Below are positions 14,529-24,593 of a stretch of DNA of 38,392 nucleotides, piece by piece (positions within the stretch are counted from its first letter, which is position 1; the number at the start of each line of letters is the position of its first letter). The position numbers and the translations under genes were made by a program. The stretch is from Clostridia bacterium (lineage in GTDB: Bacteria > Bacillota > Clostridia > Christensenellales > Borkfalkiaceae). The stretch is taken from NCBI GenBank assembly GCA_017398825.1, contig JAFQEV010000013.1, positions 1-38,392 of the forward strand, in the 5' to 3' direction. Below the pieces are notes generated by a model. That model worked only from the letters and a program-made list of their open reading frames with translations, made no database searches and had not been told where the DNA came from.

Positions 14529-16967
14529 TTATGCTATAACGTTAACGAGCCTTCCTTTTATTACGATAACCTTCTTTATCGGTTTACCGTCAAGAGCTTT
14601 TACGATAACGTCGTTTTGTAAAGCAAGAGCCTCAATTTCCTTTTCGTTTGCATCGCCGGGAACGTTGATTTTAGCTTTCATCTTGCTGTTGATTTGAACT
14701 GCGTACTCAATCTCATCTTTCACAAGAGCTTTCTCATCAAAGGTGGGATAATCACAGGTAAATACAGATTTCTTGTTGCCGAGTATCGACCAGAGTTCTT
14801 CGCCAAAGTGAGGAGCAAAGGGAGATATCATAAGAACTAAATCGTCAATGCACTCTTGCATAAATGCAACGTTCTTTTTCTCCATCGGGAGCGCGTCGTA
14901 CTTGTAAAGTGCGGAAACGTATTCCATAAGCCTTGCAAGCGCGGTGTTAAAGGAGAAATTCTCCATATCCCTATCAACGCTCTTAATGGTGTAGTGCCTC
15001 GAGTAGTTGAGTTCTTTTTCTTCCTTTCCAAAATTTGTAACCTTGTTGTTCTTGTAATCTGCAACCGTAGTAACGATTTTTTCAACCCTGTCTAAGAACT
15101 TAGCAATGGATTTAATACCACCGTCGTTCCAAGGACCGCCCTCGGTGTAAGAGAAACCGAACATAAGATACATTCTAAACGTATCCGAGCCGTATTCTTT
15201 AACGTAATCGTCAGGAGAGATAACGTTACCGCGAGATTTACTCATGCGGTTGCCGTCAGGCCCTAAAATAACGCCTTGGTGAACGAGAGATTTGAACGGT
15301 TCGTCAAAGTTTAAGTAGCCCATATCTCTAAGCGCTTTAGTTATAAATCTCGAATAGAGTAGGTGCATACAAGCGTGTTCAGCACCGCCAACGTACTTGT
15401 CAACGGGGAGCATTTGATTAATAAGGTCAACGTCCCACGGTTGTTTTGCGTTGTGTGCGTCAGGATATCTTAAGAAATACCAACTCGAGCATACGAAAGT
15501 ATCGAGAGTGTCGGGATCTCTATGAGCTTTGCCACCGCATACGGGGCATTTAACGTTCATAAACTTCTCGCACTTTGCAAGAGGGGACTTGCCGTCCGGC
15601 TTGAACTCAACGTCATAGGGGAGTTTAACGGGTAAATCTTCTTCGGGAACGGGCACTATACCGCATTTATCACAATGGATAACGGGGATAGGTGCACCCC
15701 AGTATCTTTGACGGGAAACGAGCCAGTCACGAAGTCTATAGTTAATTTTAAAACCGCCTTGGTTTTTAACGGTGAGGTCTTGAAGAATTGCCTTTCTTCC
15801 CTCTTCGCAGGTAAGCCCGTCGTAAGAAACGCTGTTTACCAAAACGCCGTCGTCAACAAACGGTAAAGTATCGTCAACACCGCTTGCACCCTTTACAACG
15901 CGGGTGATGGGGAGACCGTACTTATTAGCAAACGCAAAGTCCCTCTCATCGTGCGCGGGAACGCCCATAACGCAACCCGTGCCGTAGGAATATAAAACGT
16001 AATCGGATATCCAAATGGGAACTTTCTTATCGTTTACGGGGTTGATACAGTATGCGCCCGTGAATACGCCAGTTTTCTCTCTATCGAGAGAAAGTCTTTC
16101 AATTTCCTTAGTCTTAGCGGTATCGTCAACGTATTTTTGAACGGCTTGAGCTTGCTTTTCAGTAGTGATCTTTTTAACGAGCGGATGCTCGGGTGCGAGA
16201 ACTACGTAGGAAACGCCGAACACGGTGTCCGCCCTCGTAGTGAACACCTTAAATTCGTCGCTACCGTCCTCAAGTTTAAAGGTGATTTCACCGCCTACCG
16301 ATTTGCCTATCCAGTTTCTCTGCATTGCCTTAGTCTTTTCAGGCCAGTCAAGCCCGTCAAGCCCGGTTAAGAGTTCTTCAGCGTAATCGGTAATTTTAAA
16401 GAACCATTGAGTTAAATCCTTTTGAACTACGGTAGAGTGGCATCTTTCGCAAAGACCTTGAACGACCTGCTCGTTTGCGAGAACGGTTTGGCAGTCGGGG
16501 CACCAGTTAACGGGTGCTTCCTTTCTATATGCCAAGCCCTTTTTGTAAAGCTGTAAGAAGAGCCATTGCGTCCACTTATAATAATCGGGCATGCAAGTTT
16601 TAATCTCGTTCGACCAGTCGAACATAGCGCCCATTTCCTTTAAAGTGGTTTCCATTCTCGCGATGTTTTCCTCTGTGCTATCTTGCGGGTGAACGCCCGT
16701 TTTTATAGCGTAGTTTTCAGCAGGAAGACCAAACGCGTCAAAGCCCATAGGCTGAAAGATCTCAAAGCCTTTCATCTTTTTATATCTTGCATAACTATCA
16801 GTCGGGCCGTAGTTATACCAGTGCCCAACGTGGAGCTTTGCAGCAGAAGGGTATGAGAACATTTCTAAAACGTAGAACTTTTTATCAATATTCTTTTTAT
16901 CGAAGTTATTGATTTTGTCCTTTTCCCATTTAGCTTGCCACTTTTTTTCAATAGCCTTAATATCCAT
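14529..16967 (-). CDS. leuS: Leucyl-tRNA synthetase
   Basis: 812 residues, the normal bacterial length. Class I signature HVGH is at 46-49 and RMSKS at 574-578. WCPDC/CERC and CDKCG/CPVCGG pairs mark the zinc-binding insertions. The editing (CP1) domain is present ([20 protein letters not shown], then [13 protein letters not shown] with its conserved aspartate). ESxSR-type WYFLRYPD and LLYSRF regions complete the catalytic core. The C-terminal [16 protein letters not shown] and the final VNVIA match the bacterial tRNA-binding tail. It charges tRNA-Leu in the cytoplasm. It starts behind AGGAG with a short leader that is too small for a T-box, so tRNA-sensing attenuation is not expected. It is divergent from the epimerase gene. 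Confidence 0.98.
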   Translation of the reverse strand: MDIKAIEKKWQAKWEKDKINNFDKKNIDKKFYVLEMFSYPSAAKLHVGHWYNYGPTDSYARYKKMKGFEIFQPMGFDAFGLPAENYAIKTGVHPQDSTEENIARMETTLKEMGAMFDWSNEIKTCMPDYYKWTQWLFLQLYKKGLAYRKEAPVNWCPDCQTVLANEQVVQGLCERCHSTVVQKDLTQWFFKITDYAEELLTGLDGLDWPEKTKAMQRNWIGKSVGGEITFKLEDGSDEFKVFTTRADTVFGVSYVVLAPEHPLVKKITTEKQAQAVQKYVDDTAKTKEIERLSLDREKTGVFTGAYCINPVNDKKVPIWISDYVLYSYGTGCVMGVPAHDERDFAFANKYGLPITRVVKGASGVDDTLPFVDDGVLVNSVSYDGLTCEEGRKAILQDLTVKNQGGFKINYRLRDWLVSRQRYWGAPIPVIHCDKCGIVPVPEEDLPVKLPYDVEFKPDGKSPLAKCEKFMNVKCPVCGGKAHRDPDTLDTFVCSSWYFLRYPDAHNAKQPWDVDLINQMLPVDKYVGGAEHACMHLLYSRFITKALRDMGYLNFDEPFKSLVHQGVILGPDGNRMSKSRGNVISPDDYVKEYGSDTFRMYLMFGFSYTEGGPWNDGGIKSIAKFLDRVEKIVTTVADYKNNKVTNFGKEEKELNYSRHYTIKSVDRDMENFSFNTALARLMEYVSALYKYDALPMEKKNVAFMQECIDDLVLMISPFAPHFGEELWSILGNKKSVFTCDYPTFDEKALVKDEIEYAVQINSKMKAKINVPGDANEKEIEALALQNDVIVKALDGKPIKKVIVIKGRLVNVIA

Positions 16968-16980
16968 AAAATCTCCTTAA

Positions 16981-16994
16981 ACGTTTCAAAACGT
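16981..16994. promoter_or_regulatory. Perfect dyad in the leuS leader
   Basis: ACGTTT-CA-AAACGT at 16981-16994 is a perfect 14-bp dyad between the leuS start site and its Shine-Dalgarno. It may be an operator or small mRNA hairpin. Its function is not known. Confidence 0.3.
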
Positions 16995-17006
16995 GTAACT
17001 TTTACT

Positions 17007-17036
17007 ATTTTAACACACTTCTATCGCAAAAGACAA
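17007..17036 (-). promoter_or_regulatory. Promoter of leuS
   Basis: Minus strand TTGTCT (17036-17031), 18-bp spacer, TAAAAT (17012-17007), giving a leader of about 33 nt. Confidence 0.6.
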
Positions 17037-17076
17037 GTTTTTTTAGAAAGTTTAAAATATTATTTTAATATCCTTC

Positions 17077-17105
17077 TTGACAAAACGCGCAAACAAACCT
17101 AAAAT
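17077..17105 (+). promoter_or_regulatory. Promoter of the epimerase gene
   Basis: Consensus TTGACA (17077-17082), 17-bp spacer, TAAAAT (17100-17105), followed by AAGGAG at 17114-17119 and the ATG at 17127. Confidence 0.75.
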
Positions 17106-17126
17106 ATATCCGTAAGGAGAAATTGT

Positions 17127-17993
17127 ATGAGTAAAATTGTAACTATATCTAACGATTATTTATCAGTTGATATCTCAACGCTCGGCGCTGAGATTGTTAG
17201 CATTAAGTATATGGGCAAGGAAAGGATTTGGCAGGGCTCTCCCGTATGGCAGGGGCACGCGCCTATACTTTTCCCCATCAACGGTTGCGTATACGACGGG
17301 TATTATGAAATAGGCGGCGAAAAATTCGAGATGAAAGCGCACGGTTTTGCGAGAAAGTCTGAATATAAGGTTGTAACCGAAGAAAAGACTACCGCCACCT
17401 TTTTATTAGAAAGTTCTTTGGAGAGTAAAAAGGTGTATCCCTTTGACTTTAAGTTTAGGGTAATGTTCAAGATTGCGTGCACCACCGTTCAAGTGTATTA
17501 CATCGTTGAAAATCACGGTGATACTAAGATGTATTACAACGTTGGTTGTCACGAGGGCTATCTTTTAGACGGAAAGGTTAGTGAGTATTCCATTAAGTTT
17601 GACGGAGATGAAAAGTCCGTTCAAAACTCCTTGCTCACCGATAATTTTATCAATGAAAAGTACAGCGAGGTAGCGGTTAAGGAAAACGGCTTAAACCTCG
17701 GCGATTTCTTTATCCCTGAAAACGACGGCGAGTCCATAATCGTAGAAAATATCAAGTCTAAACGCGCAACCCTTTGCCGTGGAGATAAAGAAGAGATTGC
17801 AATCTATTACAGCGATTTCCCCCACCTCGTTTTATGGACGGAGGGTGACGAGCCGTTTATAGCAATCGAGCCTTGGACGGGGCTTCCCGACGTTCATGGT
17901 AGCGGAAGAAAAATCGAGGATAAAAAGTCCATTGCAACACTTGACGCAAAGTCGAGCAAAACCTTTTATCACAGCATTACGTTTTTAGATTAA
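17127..17993 (+). CDS. Aldose 1-epimerase family protein, LacX type
   Basis: 288 residues behind AAGGAG. The galactose-mutarotase fold is visible: PILFPINGCVYDGYY near residues 46-60, the catalytic-type histidine in KAHGFAR at about 70-76, and GCHEGYL, where mutarotases often have GGHPGF. The general-base region IAIEPWTGLPD lies near 248-258. It would interconvert alpha and beta anomers of a hexose or related sugar in the cytoplasm. No signal peptide is present. The LacX-like subfamily has poorly fixed substrates and there is no sugar operon next to it, so the substrate is unknown. It is a single-gene transcript bounded by its own promoter and terminator. Confidence 0.85.
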   Translation: MSKIVTISNDYLSVDISTLGAEIVSIKYMGKERIWQGSPVWQGHAPILFPINGCVYDGYYEIGGEKFEMKAHGFARKSEYKVVTEEKTTATFLLESSLESKKVYPFDFKFRVMFKIACTTVQVYYIVENHGDTKMYYNVGCHEGYLLDGKVSEYSIKFDGDEKSVQNSLLTDNFINEKYSEVAVKENGLNLGDFFIPENDGESIIVENIKSKRATLCRGDKEEIAIYYSDFPHLVLWTEGDEPFIAIEPWTGLPDVHGSGRKIEDKKSIATLDAKSSKTFYHSITFLD

Positions 17994-18000
17994 AACAATT

Positions 18001-18031
18001 AAGGCAAGCGCGAAAGTGGCTTGCCTTTTTT
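18001..18031 (+). terminator. Terminator of the epimerase gene
   Basis: 9-bp stem AAGGCAAGC (18001-18009) with GCTTGCCTT (18019-18027), 9-nt loop, then a T run. Confidence 0.85.
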
Positions 18032-18063
18032 AATATTTATATACATTATTTAGTGTAAAGAAC

Positions 18064-18092
18064 TTGATATTTTATACAATATGTGGTAAAAT
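18064..18092 (+). promoter_or_regulatory. Promoter of the parE-parC operon
   Basis: TTGATA (18064-18069), 17-bp spacer, TAAAAT (18087-18092). The start codon follows 36 bp later behind GGAGG. Confidence 0.65.
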
Positions 18093-18128
18093 TGTCTCGT
18101 ATAGTTTTAATTTTTTGGAGGCACTACT

Positions 18129-20096
18129 TTGGCTAAAAAAAGTTACAGTTCAGAAGATATAAAAATATTAAAGGAGCTTGAGGCGGTAAGGGTAAGGCCG
18201 GGTATGTATATCGGCTCAACCGGTTCGAAAGGTCTTCACCATATTTTATGGGAGATTATCGATAACGCGGTTGACGAGGCTGCCAACGGCTTTGCAACCA
18301 CGGTTAACGTTTGCTTGCATCCTGATGGTAGTGCGTCGGTAGAGGATAACGGCAGAGGTATGCCCGTTGATATCCACCCAGATGCCGGCGTTTCCGGCGT
18401 TGAGGTTATATTTACCCAACTCCACGCAGGCGGAAAATTCAACAACGAAAACTACGATTATTCAGGTGGCTTGCACGGCGTAGGAGCATCGGTTACCAAC
18501 GCTTTATCCGAGTGGCTCAAGGTTGAGGTTTATAACAAGACCGTGTACTCAATGGAATTCCACTCTTATTTTGACAAGGCGCAGAATAAAGTTTTATCCG
18601 GCGTTCCCAAAGCACCGCTTGTTGACACTAAGATAAAGACTATTAAAAAGGGTACTCTCGTAAGGTTTAAGCCCGATGCTACCGTGTTTGAAACTGTTGA
18701 GTTTAATGCGGATACGGTTATCAATCGTTTGAGAGAAACCTCCTTTTTAAACAAGGGCGTTGAGCTTAGGTTTAAAGACTTAAGAAAGAGTGACAACTCT
18801 GAGGAACTCGTATTTAAGTCCGAAGGTGGTATAAAGGACTACGTTTCGTATATCAATACGGGTAAAAACGTTTTATACTCTGAGCCTTTGTACTTTGCCG
18901 ATAAAAAGGACGATATTGTGATAGAGGCGTCCTTTCAGCACACGGACGGGTATAGCGAGAGCGTATTTTCATTCGTAAACAACATTCCCACCGTTGACGG
19001 TGGCACGCATGACGTAGGCTTTAAGTCGGGTTTAACTCGTTTTATGAGCGAGTATGCTAAAAAGAACGTTAGTGGTAAGAATAAGGATATTGCGTTTAAC
19101 GGCGAAGATTTCCGCGTGGGCATCACGGCGGTTATCACGGTAAAGGTTAAAAACGCGCAGTTTGAAGGTCAAACGAAGGGAAAACTTGGCAACGTTGAAG
19201 TTCGCCCCGCAGTTGAAAGCGTTACGATAGACGCGCTGAACGAAATTGCAAAGAACAAAAAGCTCGTTAAATGCTTTGATGCGATAATTGAAAAGGCAAC
19301 CTCTGCTGCAAAGGAGAGGGAGGCTGTTAGAAAGACAAAAGAGCTCAACCGTGCAAAATCGGGCGCGGATAGCACGAGATTACTTGGAAAACTCGCAAAC
19401 TGCAGTAGTCGTGACGCGTCGCTTAACGAAATATTCATCGTAGAGGGTGACTCGGCAGGCGGTAGTGCAAAAGAAGGGCGAGATAGAAAGCACCAAGCAA
19501 TACTTCCCCTCCGCGGTAAGCCCTTAAACACCGAGAAAAAGTCAACGGTTGAGGTTTTAAAGAACGAGGAAATCAAAACGATAATCGCGGCGCTCGGCAC
19601 GGGCATGGGCGATGATTTCAACATCAACAACCTAAACTACGATAAGGTAATAATCTTATCCGATGCCGATCAGGACGGTTATCATATAAGATGTATACTT
19701 TTAACTTTCTTCTATCGATACATGCCAAACCTTATAAAAGAGGGGCACGTATACATCGGTATGCCACCTTTATACAAAGTGTATAAAAAGGACGTTGTTG
19801 AGTACGCATACGACGAGAACGAAAGAAAGATTAAACAGGAAAAGGTTGGTAGAGGCTACCAAATTCAGCGTTATAAGGGTCTTGGTGAAATGAACCCAGA
19901 ACAGCTTTGGGATACCACTTTAAATCCTGAAAACAGGCTTTTGATGCAGGTTACGATTGAAGAGGCTGCCGCAACTGAAAGGCTTATCACAACGCTTATG
20001 GGCGATGCGGTTGACGAGCGCAAAAAGTACATTCAAAAGCATGCAAATTTTAACAAAGAACAACAGTTTGAAATCAAGGTTAAGGACGAAGAGTGA
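18129..20096 (+). CDS. parE: Type IIA topoisomerase ATPase subunit, ParE/GyrB (topoisomerase IV type likely)
   Basis: 655 residues from a TTG start placed 7 nt behind GGAGG (18117-18121). GHKL ATPase motifs: [10 protein letters not shown] (41-50), DNGRGMP (72-78), GLHGVGASV (near 115). The TOPRIM domain has EGDSAGGSA (from 439) and the metal-binding DADQDG (512-517). Then come [10 protein letters not shown] and the C-terminal tail ending near 655, typical of both ParE and GyrB. It pairs with the next gene, which overlaps by 4 bp. The partner lacks the GyrA-box, so this pair is more likely topoisomerase IV, which decatenates sister chromosomes, or a second gyrase-like pair. Whether a separate gyrBA exists elsewhere in the genome cannot be seen here. 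Confidence 0.93.
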   Translation: MAKKSYSSEDIKILKELEAVRVRPGMYIGSTGSKGLHHILWEIIDNAVDEAANGFATTVNVCLHPDGSASVEDNGRGMPVDIHPDAGVSGVEVIFTQLHAGGKFNNENYDYSGGLHGVGASVTNALSEWLKVEVYNKTVYSMEFHSYFDKAQNKVLSGVPKAPLVDTKIKTIKKGTLVRFKPDATVFETVEFNADTVINRLRETSFLNKGVELRFKDLRKSDNSEELVFKSEGGIKDYVSYINTGKNVLYSEPLYFADKKDDIVIEASFQHTDGYSESVFSFVNNIPTVDGGTHDVGFKSGLTRFMSEYAKKNVSGKNKDIAFNGEDFRVGITAVITVKVKNAQFEGQTKGKLGNVEVRPAVESVTIDALNEIAKNKKLVKCFDAIIEKATSAAKEREAVRKTKELNRAKSGADSTRLLGKLANCSSRDASLNEIFIVEGDSAGGSAKEGRDRKHQAILPLRGKPLNTEKKSTVEVLKNEEIKTIIAALGTGMGDDFNINNLNYDKVIILSDADQDGYHIRCILLTFFYRYMPNLIKEGHVYIGMPPLYKVYKKDVVEYAYDENERKIKQEKVGRGYQIQRYKGLGEMNPEQLWDTTLNPENRLLMQVTIEEAAATERLITTLMGDAVDERKKYIQKHANFNKEQQFEIKVKDEE

Positions 20097-22540
20097 TTAT
20101 GGAAGAGAATAAAAAATCAAACGTAATAGTAAGCAGTATTGAAGAGGTTTTACACTCTTCAATGATTCCTTACGCCGAATACGTTATACTCGATAGAGCT
20201 CTTCCGCGTGTAGAGGACGGTTTAAAGCCCGTTCAGCGTAGAATTTTATACGCTATGCACGACCTTGGTTTAACTCCTGATAAACCGTACAAAAAGAGTG
20301 CGAGAGTAGTCGGCGAATGTTTGGCAAAATACCACCCACACGGCGATACCTCCGTTTACGACGCTATGGTTAGGCTTGCTCAGCCTTTCAATATGAGAAT
20401 GAAACTCGTTGACGGGCAGGGTAACTTTGGTTCTGTCGATGGTGACGGGGCGGCGGCTATGCGTTACACCGAGGCAAAGCTCAATAGCTTAGCCCTCGAA
20501 ATGCTTAGAGATTTGGATAAAGACACGGTTGACTGGGAAAACAACTTTGACGATACGCTCAAAGAGCCCGTAACCCTTCCTTGCCGTTATCCAAACGTTT
20601 TAGTAAACGGCGCAATGGGTATAGCGGTAGGCTTGGCAACTAACATTCCCCCTCACAATTTAGCTGAGGTTGTTGACGGTGCTATTGCCGTTATTGAAAA
20701 CCCGAGAATTTCTCTTGACGATATGATGAAAATCGTTATCGGGCCGGACTTTCCTACGGGTGGTTATATTATCGCGGGTGACGAGCTTAAAACTGCCTAC
20801 GAAACGGGTAGGGGTAAGATTTTAATCCGCAGTAAAATTGACGTTGAAACTGAAAAGTCGGGTAGGCAAAACATAGTTGTAACGGAAATTCCCTATCAAG
20901 TTAACAAAGCTGCGTTAATTTCTAAAATAGGTCAGCTTATGGTTGATAGAAAGGACGAGTTCGGTTGCATTATGGACGTTGTTGACGAGTCTGACCGCCA
21001 CGGTATGAGGGTTGTTATAAAGCTCAGAAAGGATACTGACGTTTCCCTTATTTTAGAGCTTTTGTATAAGAATACAAACCTTCAAGTATCCTATGGCATA
21101 AACATGGTTATGATTGCCGACGGCAAGCCCCAGCAATTAGGCTTAATTCCCGTACTTAAGTACTACACCGATTACCAAAAACAAGTAGTTCTTCGCCGTA
21201 CTAAGTACGATTTATCTAAGGCAAAGGCGCGCTATGAAATCGTAACCGGCTTAATAATTGCCGTGACTAATATCGATAAAGTAATTCAGATTATCAAAAA
21301 ATCGCCCGATACGCCTACTGCAAGGCAAAACTTAAGAAAGGAATTCGATCTTTCCGAAGTTCAAGCGCAAGCGATTTTAGACTTAAAGCTCGCGCGCCTC
21401 ACAAGGCTTGAGATTGACAATTTGAAAGATGAACTTGAGAGTTTAAAACAGCTTATTCAATCTTTACAAGAAATTATCGATAGCAAGCGCAAGTTAAACG
21501 CGTTAGTCGTATCTGAACTTAAGGAAATCAAGAAGAAGTATAAAGACGGTAGAAAGTCCGTTATCGTTCGTGACGGAAAGGAGATTGACCCCTCTCCCAG
21601 CACCAAGGGTGGAAACGGCGAAAGAGCGGTTGAAACGTTTGCTTTAGGCGTGAGCGCTAAGGGTTACGTTAAAAAGATAAAATATCCCGTGTTTAAAAAG
21701 TCCACCTCGAGCGAGCCTACGCCTGCCGAGATTTTCACGGCGTACGCTAAGGTTAAGTCGGATAATTACGCTTATGCGTTTACAAACAAGGGTAACTTGT
21801 TCAAGATAAACCCTGATAACGTTCCCGAAGGGCGCGGAATGACGCAGGGCGGAATAACTTTCGATGGATTGTTTAAAGACGTTCAAAAGGGTGAAAAGAT
21901 AGTTAGCATCTTTGCTTTTGAAACTGAACCGCAAGGCAAATTTATAGTATTTACAAAACAAGGTTTTGTAAAGATAACCGAGTGGAGTGATTGCGGTATA
22001 ACGAGAACGTCATGCCAGGCTATCAAGTTAAAAGACGGGGACGAGGTTCTCTCCGTAGAACAGGACGTTGACGGAAAGGATATGTTCTTCGTAACTGCAA
22101 AGGGTATGTGCTTAAGAGCGGAAAAGGACGTTCCCGTTCAAGGTAGAATCGCAGGTGGCGTAAAAGGTATTAATTTAACGGGTGACGATACTGTTATATC
22201 TGCGTCATTAATTGACGACGACCTCACTACCGAGTGTGTAATCGTTACCAGTTTTGGCACGTTTAAAAAGGTAATAACAGGAATAATCACCAAGACGGCA
22301 AGAGCATGTAAAGGCGTTAAGATTGCCGAGCTTGGCGACCCCAAGATGAACGAGTGCGTAGTGTACGCATCGTGTGTAAGCCCGGATGAAAAGTCGCTTC
22401 TTACGGTAGTTGATAGAATAGGTGCAATCTATTACGTTTACACCTCTGATATTCCGCAAGACGGCAGGACGACGAAGGGAAGAACACTCTCTGGTGTTGG
22501 AGCGTGCCAGCCCTTAGTTGTCTACTGTGTCAGGCGTTGA
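20093..22540 (+). CDS. parC: Type IIA topoisomerase cleavage subunit, ParC/GyrA (topoisomerase IV type likely)
   Basis: 815 residues. The GTG at 20093 overlaps the parE stop (GTGA) and has AAGGA in front; the ATG at 20099 is an equally possible start. The winged-helix core is typical ([20 protein letters not shown]), with the catalytic tyrosine at about 125 in AAMRYTEA. The quinolone-determining segment reads [12 protein letters not shown]; threonine stands where E. coli GyrA has Ser83, a common natural form. A coiled-coil arm ([18 protein letters not shown]) joins a six-bladed pinwheel C-terminal domain. The GyrA-box (QRRGGKG-like) that allows negative supercoiling is absent, which favours ParC. 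It acts with ParE to cut and reseal double-stranded DNA. Confidence 0.92.
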   Translation: MIMEENKKSNVIVSSIEEVLHSSMIPYAEYVILDRALPRVEDGLKPVQRRILYAMHDLGLTPDKPYKKSARVVGECLAKYHPHGDTSVYDAMVRLAQPFNMRMKLVDGQGNFGSVDGDGAAAMRYTEAKLNSLALEMLRDLDKDTVDWENNFDDTLKEPVTLPCRYPNVLVNGAMGIAVGLATNIPPHNLAEVVDGAIAVIENPRISLDDMMKIVIGPDFPTGGYIIAGDELKTAYETGRGKILIRSKIDVETEKSGRQNIVVTEIPYQVNKAALISKIGQLMVDRKDEFGCIMDVVDESDRHGMRVVIKLRKDTDVSLILELLYKNTNLQVSYGINMVMIADGKPQQLGLIPVLKYYTDYQKQVVLRRTKYDLSKAKARYEIVTGLIIAVTNIDKVIQIIKKSPDTPTARQNLRKEFDLSEVQAQAILDLKLARLTRLEIDNLKDELESLKQLIQSLQEIIDSKRKLNALVVSELKEIKKKYKDGRKSVIVRDGKEIDPSPSTKGGNGERAVETFALGVSAKGYVKKIKYPVFKKSTSSEPTPAEIFTAYAKVKSDNYAYAFTNKGNLFKINPDNVPEGRGMTQGGITFDGLFKDVQKGEKIVSIFAFETEPQGKFIVFTKQGFVKITEWSDCGITRTSCQAIKLKDGDEVLSVEQDVDGKDMFFVTAKGMCLRAEKDVPVQGRIAGGVKGINLTGDDTVISASLIDDDLTTECVIVTSFGTFKKVITGIITKTARACKGVKIAELGDPKMNECVVYASCVSPDEKSLLTVVDRIGAIYYVYTSDIPQDGRTTKGRTLSGVGACQPLVVYCVRR

Positions 22541-23288
22541 CGGCGCTGTAAAACTTAATAGTTTGCACGCGCCGAGCGTAAATACCGAAACGGAAAAACC
22601 CGTTTCGGCGTTTGCCGTTGAAAAAACGGTTGAAGAATTTGTAAAAGAACTCATTGAAAGACCTGTTGAGGAGTTTATTAAAGAGGAGCAGTCGGCTGAG
22701 CAAACTAATAATGAGCTCGATGAGCCTATAGAGGAAATTCCCGATATAGAAGTTGCTCACAATGAGCCGATAGAGGTTGCGCCTAAAGAGCCCGATATTT
22801 TAATCGAGCCCGAGGTTTACGTTCCAGACGTTTCTATGTTAAACGAGCCTATCGAAACTCCAAAGGTAAAAAGGGGCAAAAAGATTGATTTAAAGGCGGA
22901 ATTTTCTAAGGTTAAAGACATAGTCTTTAATATGTATGAAAAGGTATTTAGTAAAACGCCTTCGTTTAAGCCTACTTTTGAACAAACGGTTGGCGATTTA
23001 CTCTTGTATATCAGCAAAAAGTTATCGTTTAAAAATGCTGACGGGGAGTTTAATTTAGCGCTTGGTATTGCGAGCGTTTCCATTCCCGATAAATATGCAA
23101 AAGGCTATATTCCGCTTGCGCTAAAACTTGCAAAGTGGTGCTGTGATAACGGCGTGTTAAACGTTAGTGAAGACCTTTTGTTTAGTATTTCCTCGGTGTA
23201 CTTGTCGTCTGCAAAAGCGGTAGGGGTTACGATAACCGAGCTTGAAATCGCCATTGATTTTGAAGATGAAATCAACTTTGCGTTATAA
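22518..23288 (+). CDS. Unknown acidic-linker protein downstream of parC
   Basis: Up to 256 residues; the TTG at 22518 overlaps the parC end by 23 bp and no strong ribosome site is visible for it or for GTG 22527 or TTG 22563, so the start is uncertain. Residues about 35-110 are a Glu/Pro-rich disordered linker with EEPIE-like repeats ([32 protein letters not shown]). The last 135 residues are globular and helical ([37 protein letters not shown]). I recognise no family. Co-transcription with parEC is likely from the overlap. It may be a partner of topoisomerase or simply a neighbour. A bidirectional terminator follows. Confidence 0.6.
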   Translation: MSTVSGVDGAVKLNSLHAPSVNTETEKPVSAFAVEKTVEEFVKELIERPVEEFIKEEQSAEQTNNELDEPIEEIPDIEVAHNEPIEVAPKEPDILIEPEVYVPDVSMLNEPIETPKVKRGKKIDLKAEFSKVKDIVFNMYEKVFSKTPSFKPTFEQTVGDLLLYISKKLSFKNADGEFNLALGIASVSIPDKYAKGYIPLALKLAKWCCDNGVLNVSEDLLFSISSVYLSSAKAVGVTITELEIAIDFEDEINFAL

Positions 23289-23300
23289 TAAGAAAAATTA

Positions 23301-23332
23301 AAAAACACGCTACGAGTTCGTAGCGTGTTTTT
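23301..23332. terminator. Bidirectional terminator
   Basis: Long stem 23301-23313 with 23320-23332 (core ACACGCTAC/GTAGCGTGT), A tract on one side and T tract on the other. It serves both the parEC operon and the convergent paralogue pair. Confidence 0.85.
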
Positions 23333-23343
23333 AGTTGTAAATA

Positions 23344-23832
23344 TTATTTTTTCTTAAGTTCTTCGTTAGTTTTAAAGTTATCCATAAAGTTGTAGATACC
23401 GCTTTCTTTCCATTCTCTAACGATATCGTGGAAGGCGTTTTCAATATCCGATATCTTTTTTACGGTGTAATCTTTAGAGGTGATAGTTACTGCACTCGGC
23501 CAGTATCCGATCTTATAATTTTTGAACGTTTGGTTTACTGCTCTTTGAAGGTCTGCACCGGGTAAGGTTAAATTGAAATACCAAACGCTTAGGTAAACTT
23601 TATTTTCTTTTCTATTGTATGCGACCTTGTAGTCAAGATCCCACTTGCCACACTTAACTTTCATAGATGCAGAGCAGTAGGTTTTGTTTAACGTATCGTA
23701 TGGAGACTGCTTGAAATTTTCGTAATTACGGGAGCTTTTTGGTGGAAATCCCGGCATTTCAGTATTTTTCCACTCTCTATAGAAATACTGTTGAACGTCT
23801 TTAGTTTTGGGTTTTTTGAAGAATAAACACAT
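23344..23832 (-). CDS. Unknown protein, paralogue of its upstream neighbour
   Basis: 162 residues behind AGGTGA, 2 bp after the preceding gene. It shares with that neighbour an N-terminal basic FFKK/FFKKP start, a W-x4-5-MPG-x-P-x2-S-x-RN motif (WKNTEMPGFPPKSSRN) and a beta-rich middle. A C-terminal helix (DIENAFHDIVREWKESGIYN) matches ELKDRLQEICDDFTYTGLYN in the other. No signal peptide or membrane segment is present, so it is probably cytoplasmic. Function unknown. The two genes form an operon driven by a consensus promoter, which implies high expression. Confidence 0.7.
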   Translation of the reverse strand: MCLFFKKPKTKDVQQYFYREWKNTEMPGFPPKSSRNYENFKQSPYDTLNKTYCSASMKVKCGKWDLDYKVAYNRKENKVYLSVWYFNLTLPGADLQRAVNQTFKNYKIGYWPSAVTITSKDYTVKKISDIENAFHDIVREWKESGIYNFMDNFKTNEELKKK

Positions 23833-23834
23833 AA

Positions 23835-24341
23835 TTATTCACCTGTCCTTTTATTATTTAATTCAATAGCGGTGTTGTATAAGCCCGTATAAGTAAAATC
23901 GTCACAAATTTCTTGAAGGCGATCTTTTAGCTCGTCAACCGTTTTTGCAGTTTTAGTATCGAAAACCTTCGTGCCGTTTTCATATCTCATAAACTCAACG
24001 AAAGTAAGATTTTCTAAAAAGCTAAAATTAACGTTGGGATATTTCTTTTTAAGCTCGCGCTGTTCGTCGTATTTCTTGTCAAAAATGAGGTTATTAATGC
24101 TGATATAAGTTTGCAAACGGCCTGTTTTTAAGGTGTGATAAACGCTGATTTTGAGCGTAATATCGTTAACAGTTCCGCTAACTTTAACGCCACGGCTAGT
24201 TTTTGAAGATGAAAGTTCAACCTGCCAGTTATCGTCGTTTCTCTCGCTAGGTGCGGGAAGACCAGGCATATCCCAGTTGTTAACTGCCTCGAGCATAGCT
24301 TTATCAATAACTTCCCCTTTAAGTTTCTTTTTAAAAAACAT
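23835..24341 (-). CDS. Unknown protein, first gene of a tandem paralogue pair
   Basis: 168 residues behind TTAGGAG. The N-terminus MFFKKKLKG is basic. The shared motif reads NWDMPGLPAPSERN at about 22-35. The middle is beta-rich (KVSGTVNDITLKISVYHTL, RLQTYISINNLIF), the C-terminus helical with TYTGLYNTAIEL. Overall identity to the following gene is low but the order of motifs is the same, so this is an old duplication. No enzyme motif is visible. It might be a stress or envelope-associated small protein, but nothing supports a specific job. Confidence 0.7.
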   Translation of the reverse strand: MFFKKKLKGEVIDKAMLEAVNNWDMPGLPAPSERNDDNWQVELSSSKTSRGVKVSGTVNDITLKISVYHTLKTGRLQTYISINNLIFDKKYDEQRELKKKYPNVNFSFLENLTFVEFMRYENGTKVFDTKTAKTVDELKDRLQEICDDFTYTGLYNTAIELNNKRTGE

Positions 24342-24370
24342 AAAATTTATCTCCTAATTAATATATATTA

Positions 24371-24399
24371 ATTATATAACCGAGATTACCCTTTGTCAA
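24371..24399 (-). promoter_or_regulatory. Fully consensus sigma-A promoter of the paralogue pair
   Basis: Minus strand TTGACA (24399-24394), exactly 17 bp, TATAAT (24376-24371). This is the only perfect consensus promoter I found in the window. An AT palindrome (ATTAATATATATTAAT) lies in the leader before the Shine-Dalgarno. Confidence 0.85.
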
Positions 24400-24448
24400 T
24401 ACTGAATATTTACAAACTAAGAAAAACTAAAAAAGGAGAGAAGATTTG

Positions 24449-24547
24449 GTGTCGAAAGACACTTGGGTTTTTAGCAAGTTTACTTGCGGACAAAAACTCA
24501 ATACATCCGGCCGTAGGCCGAAAGTTCAGGTTTCGCGTAGCCGAAAC
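24449..24547 (-). repeat. Array of four short hairpins downstream of the tRNA genes
   Basis: Four separate hairpins follow each other: GTGTC/GACAC with a GAAA loop (24449-24462); GCAAGT/ACTTGC (24474-24487) inside GTTTTT/AAAAAC (24467-24497); CGGCC/GGCCG with a GTA loop (24508-24520); GTTTCG/CGAAAC (24530-24547). They are spaced about 25-35 bp apart and are more GC-rich than their surroundings. The stretch between 24342 and 24593 holds no gene. It looks like a compact structured or dispersed repeat element, but the family is not known to me. Confidence 0.45.
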
Positions 24548-24551
24548 AAAG

Positions 24552-24585
24552 TAAAATGGGATAGCTGTGTTGCTATCCCATTTTA
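24552..24585 (-). terminator. Terminator of the tRNA-Thr/tRNA-Pro transcript
   Basis: Perfect 14-bp stem (24552-24565 with 24572-24585, core TGGGATAGC/GCTATCCCA), 6-nt loop, with U-rich sequence around. It follows the tRNA-Pro 3' end by 8 bp. Confidence 0.8.
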
Positions 24586-24593
24586 GTTTAATC

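Noticed and set aside
14323-14697. Plus-strand open frame entering the leuS 3' end
   Set aside because: It has no ribosome site, runs antisense to leuS and spans the terminator; its composition is that of non-coding sequence.
16968-17126. T-box leader for leuS
   Set aside because: The leuS leader is only about 40 nt by its promoter and has no T-box sequence or specifier stem.
18129-22540. Assignment of the topoisomerase pair as gyrBA
   Set aside because: The GyrA-box is absent in the C-terminal domain of the second gene; ParEC is preferred, though a gyrase-like role is not excluded.
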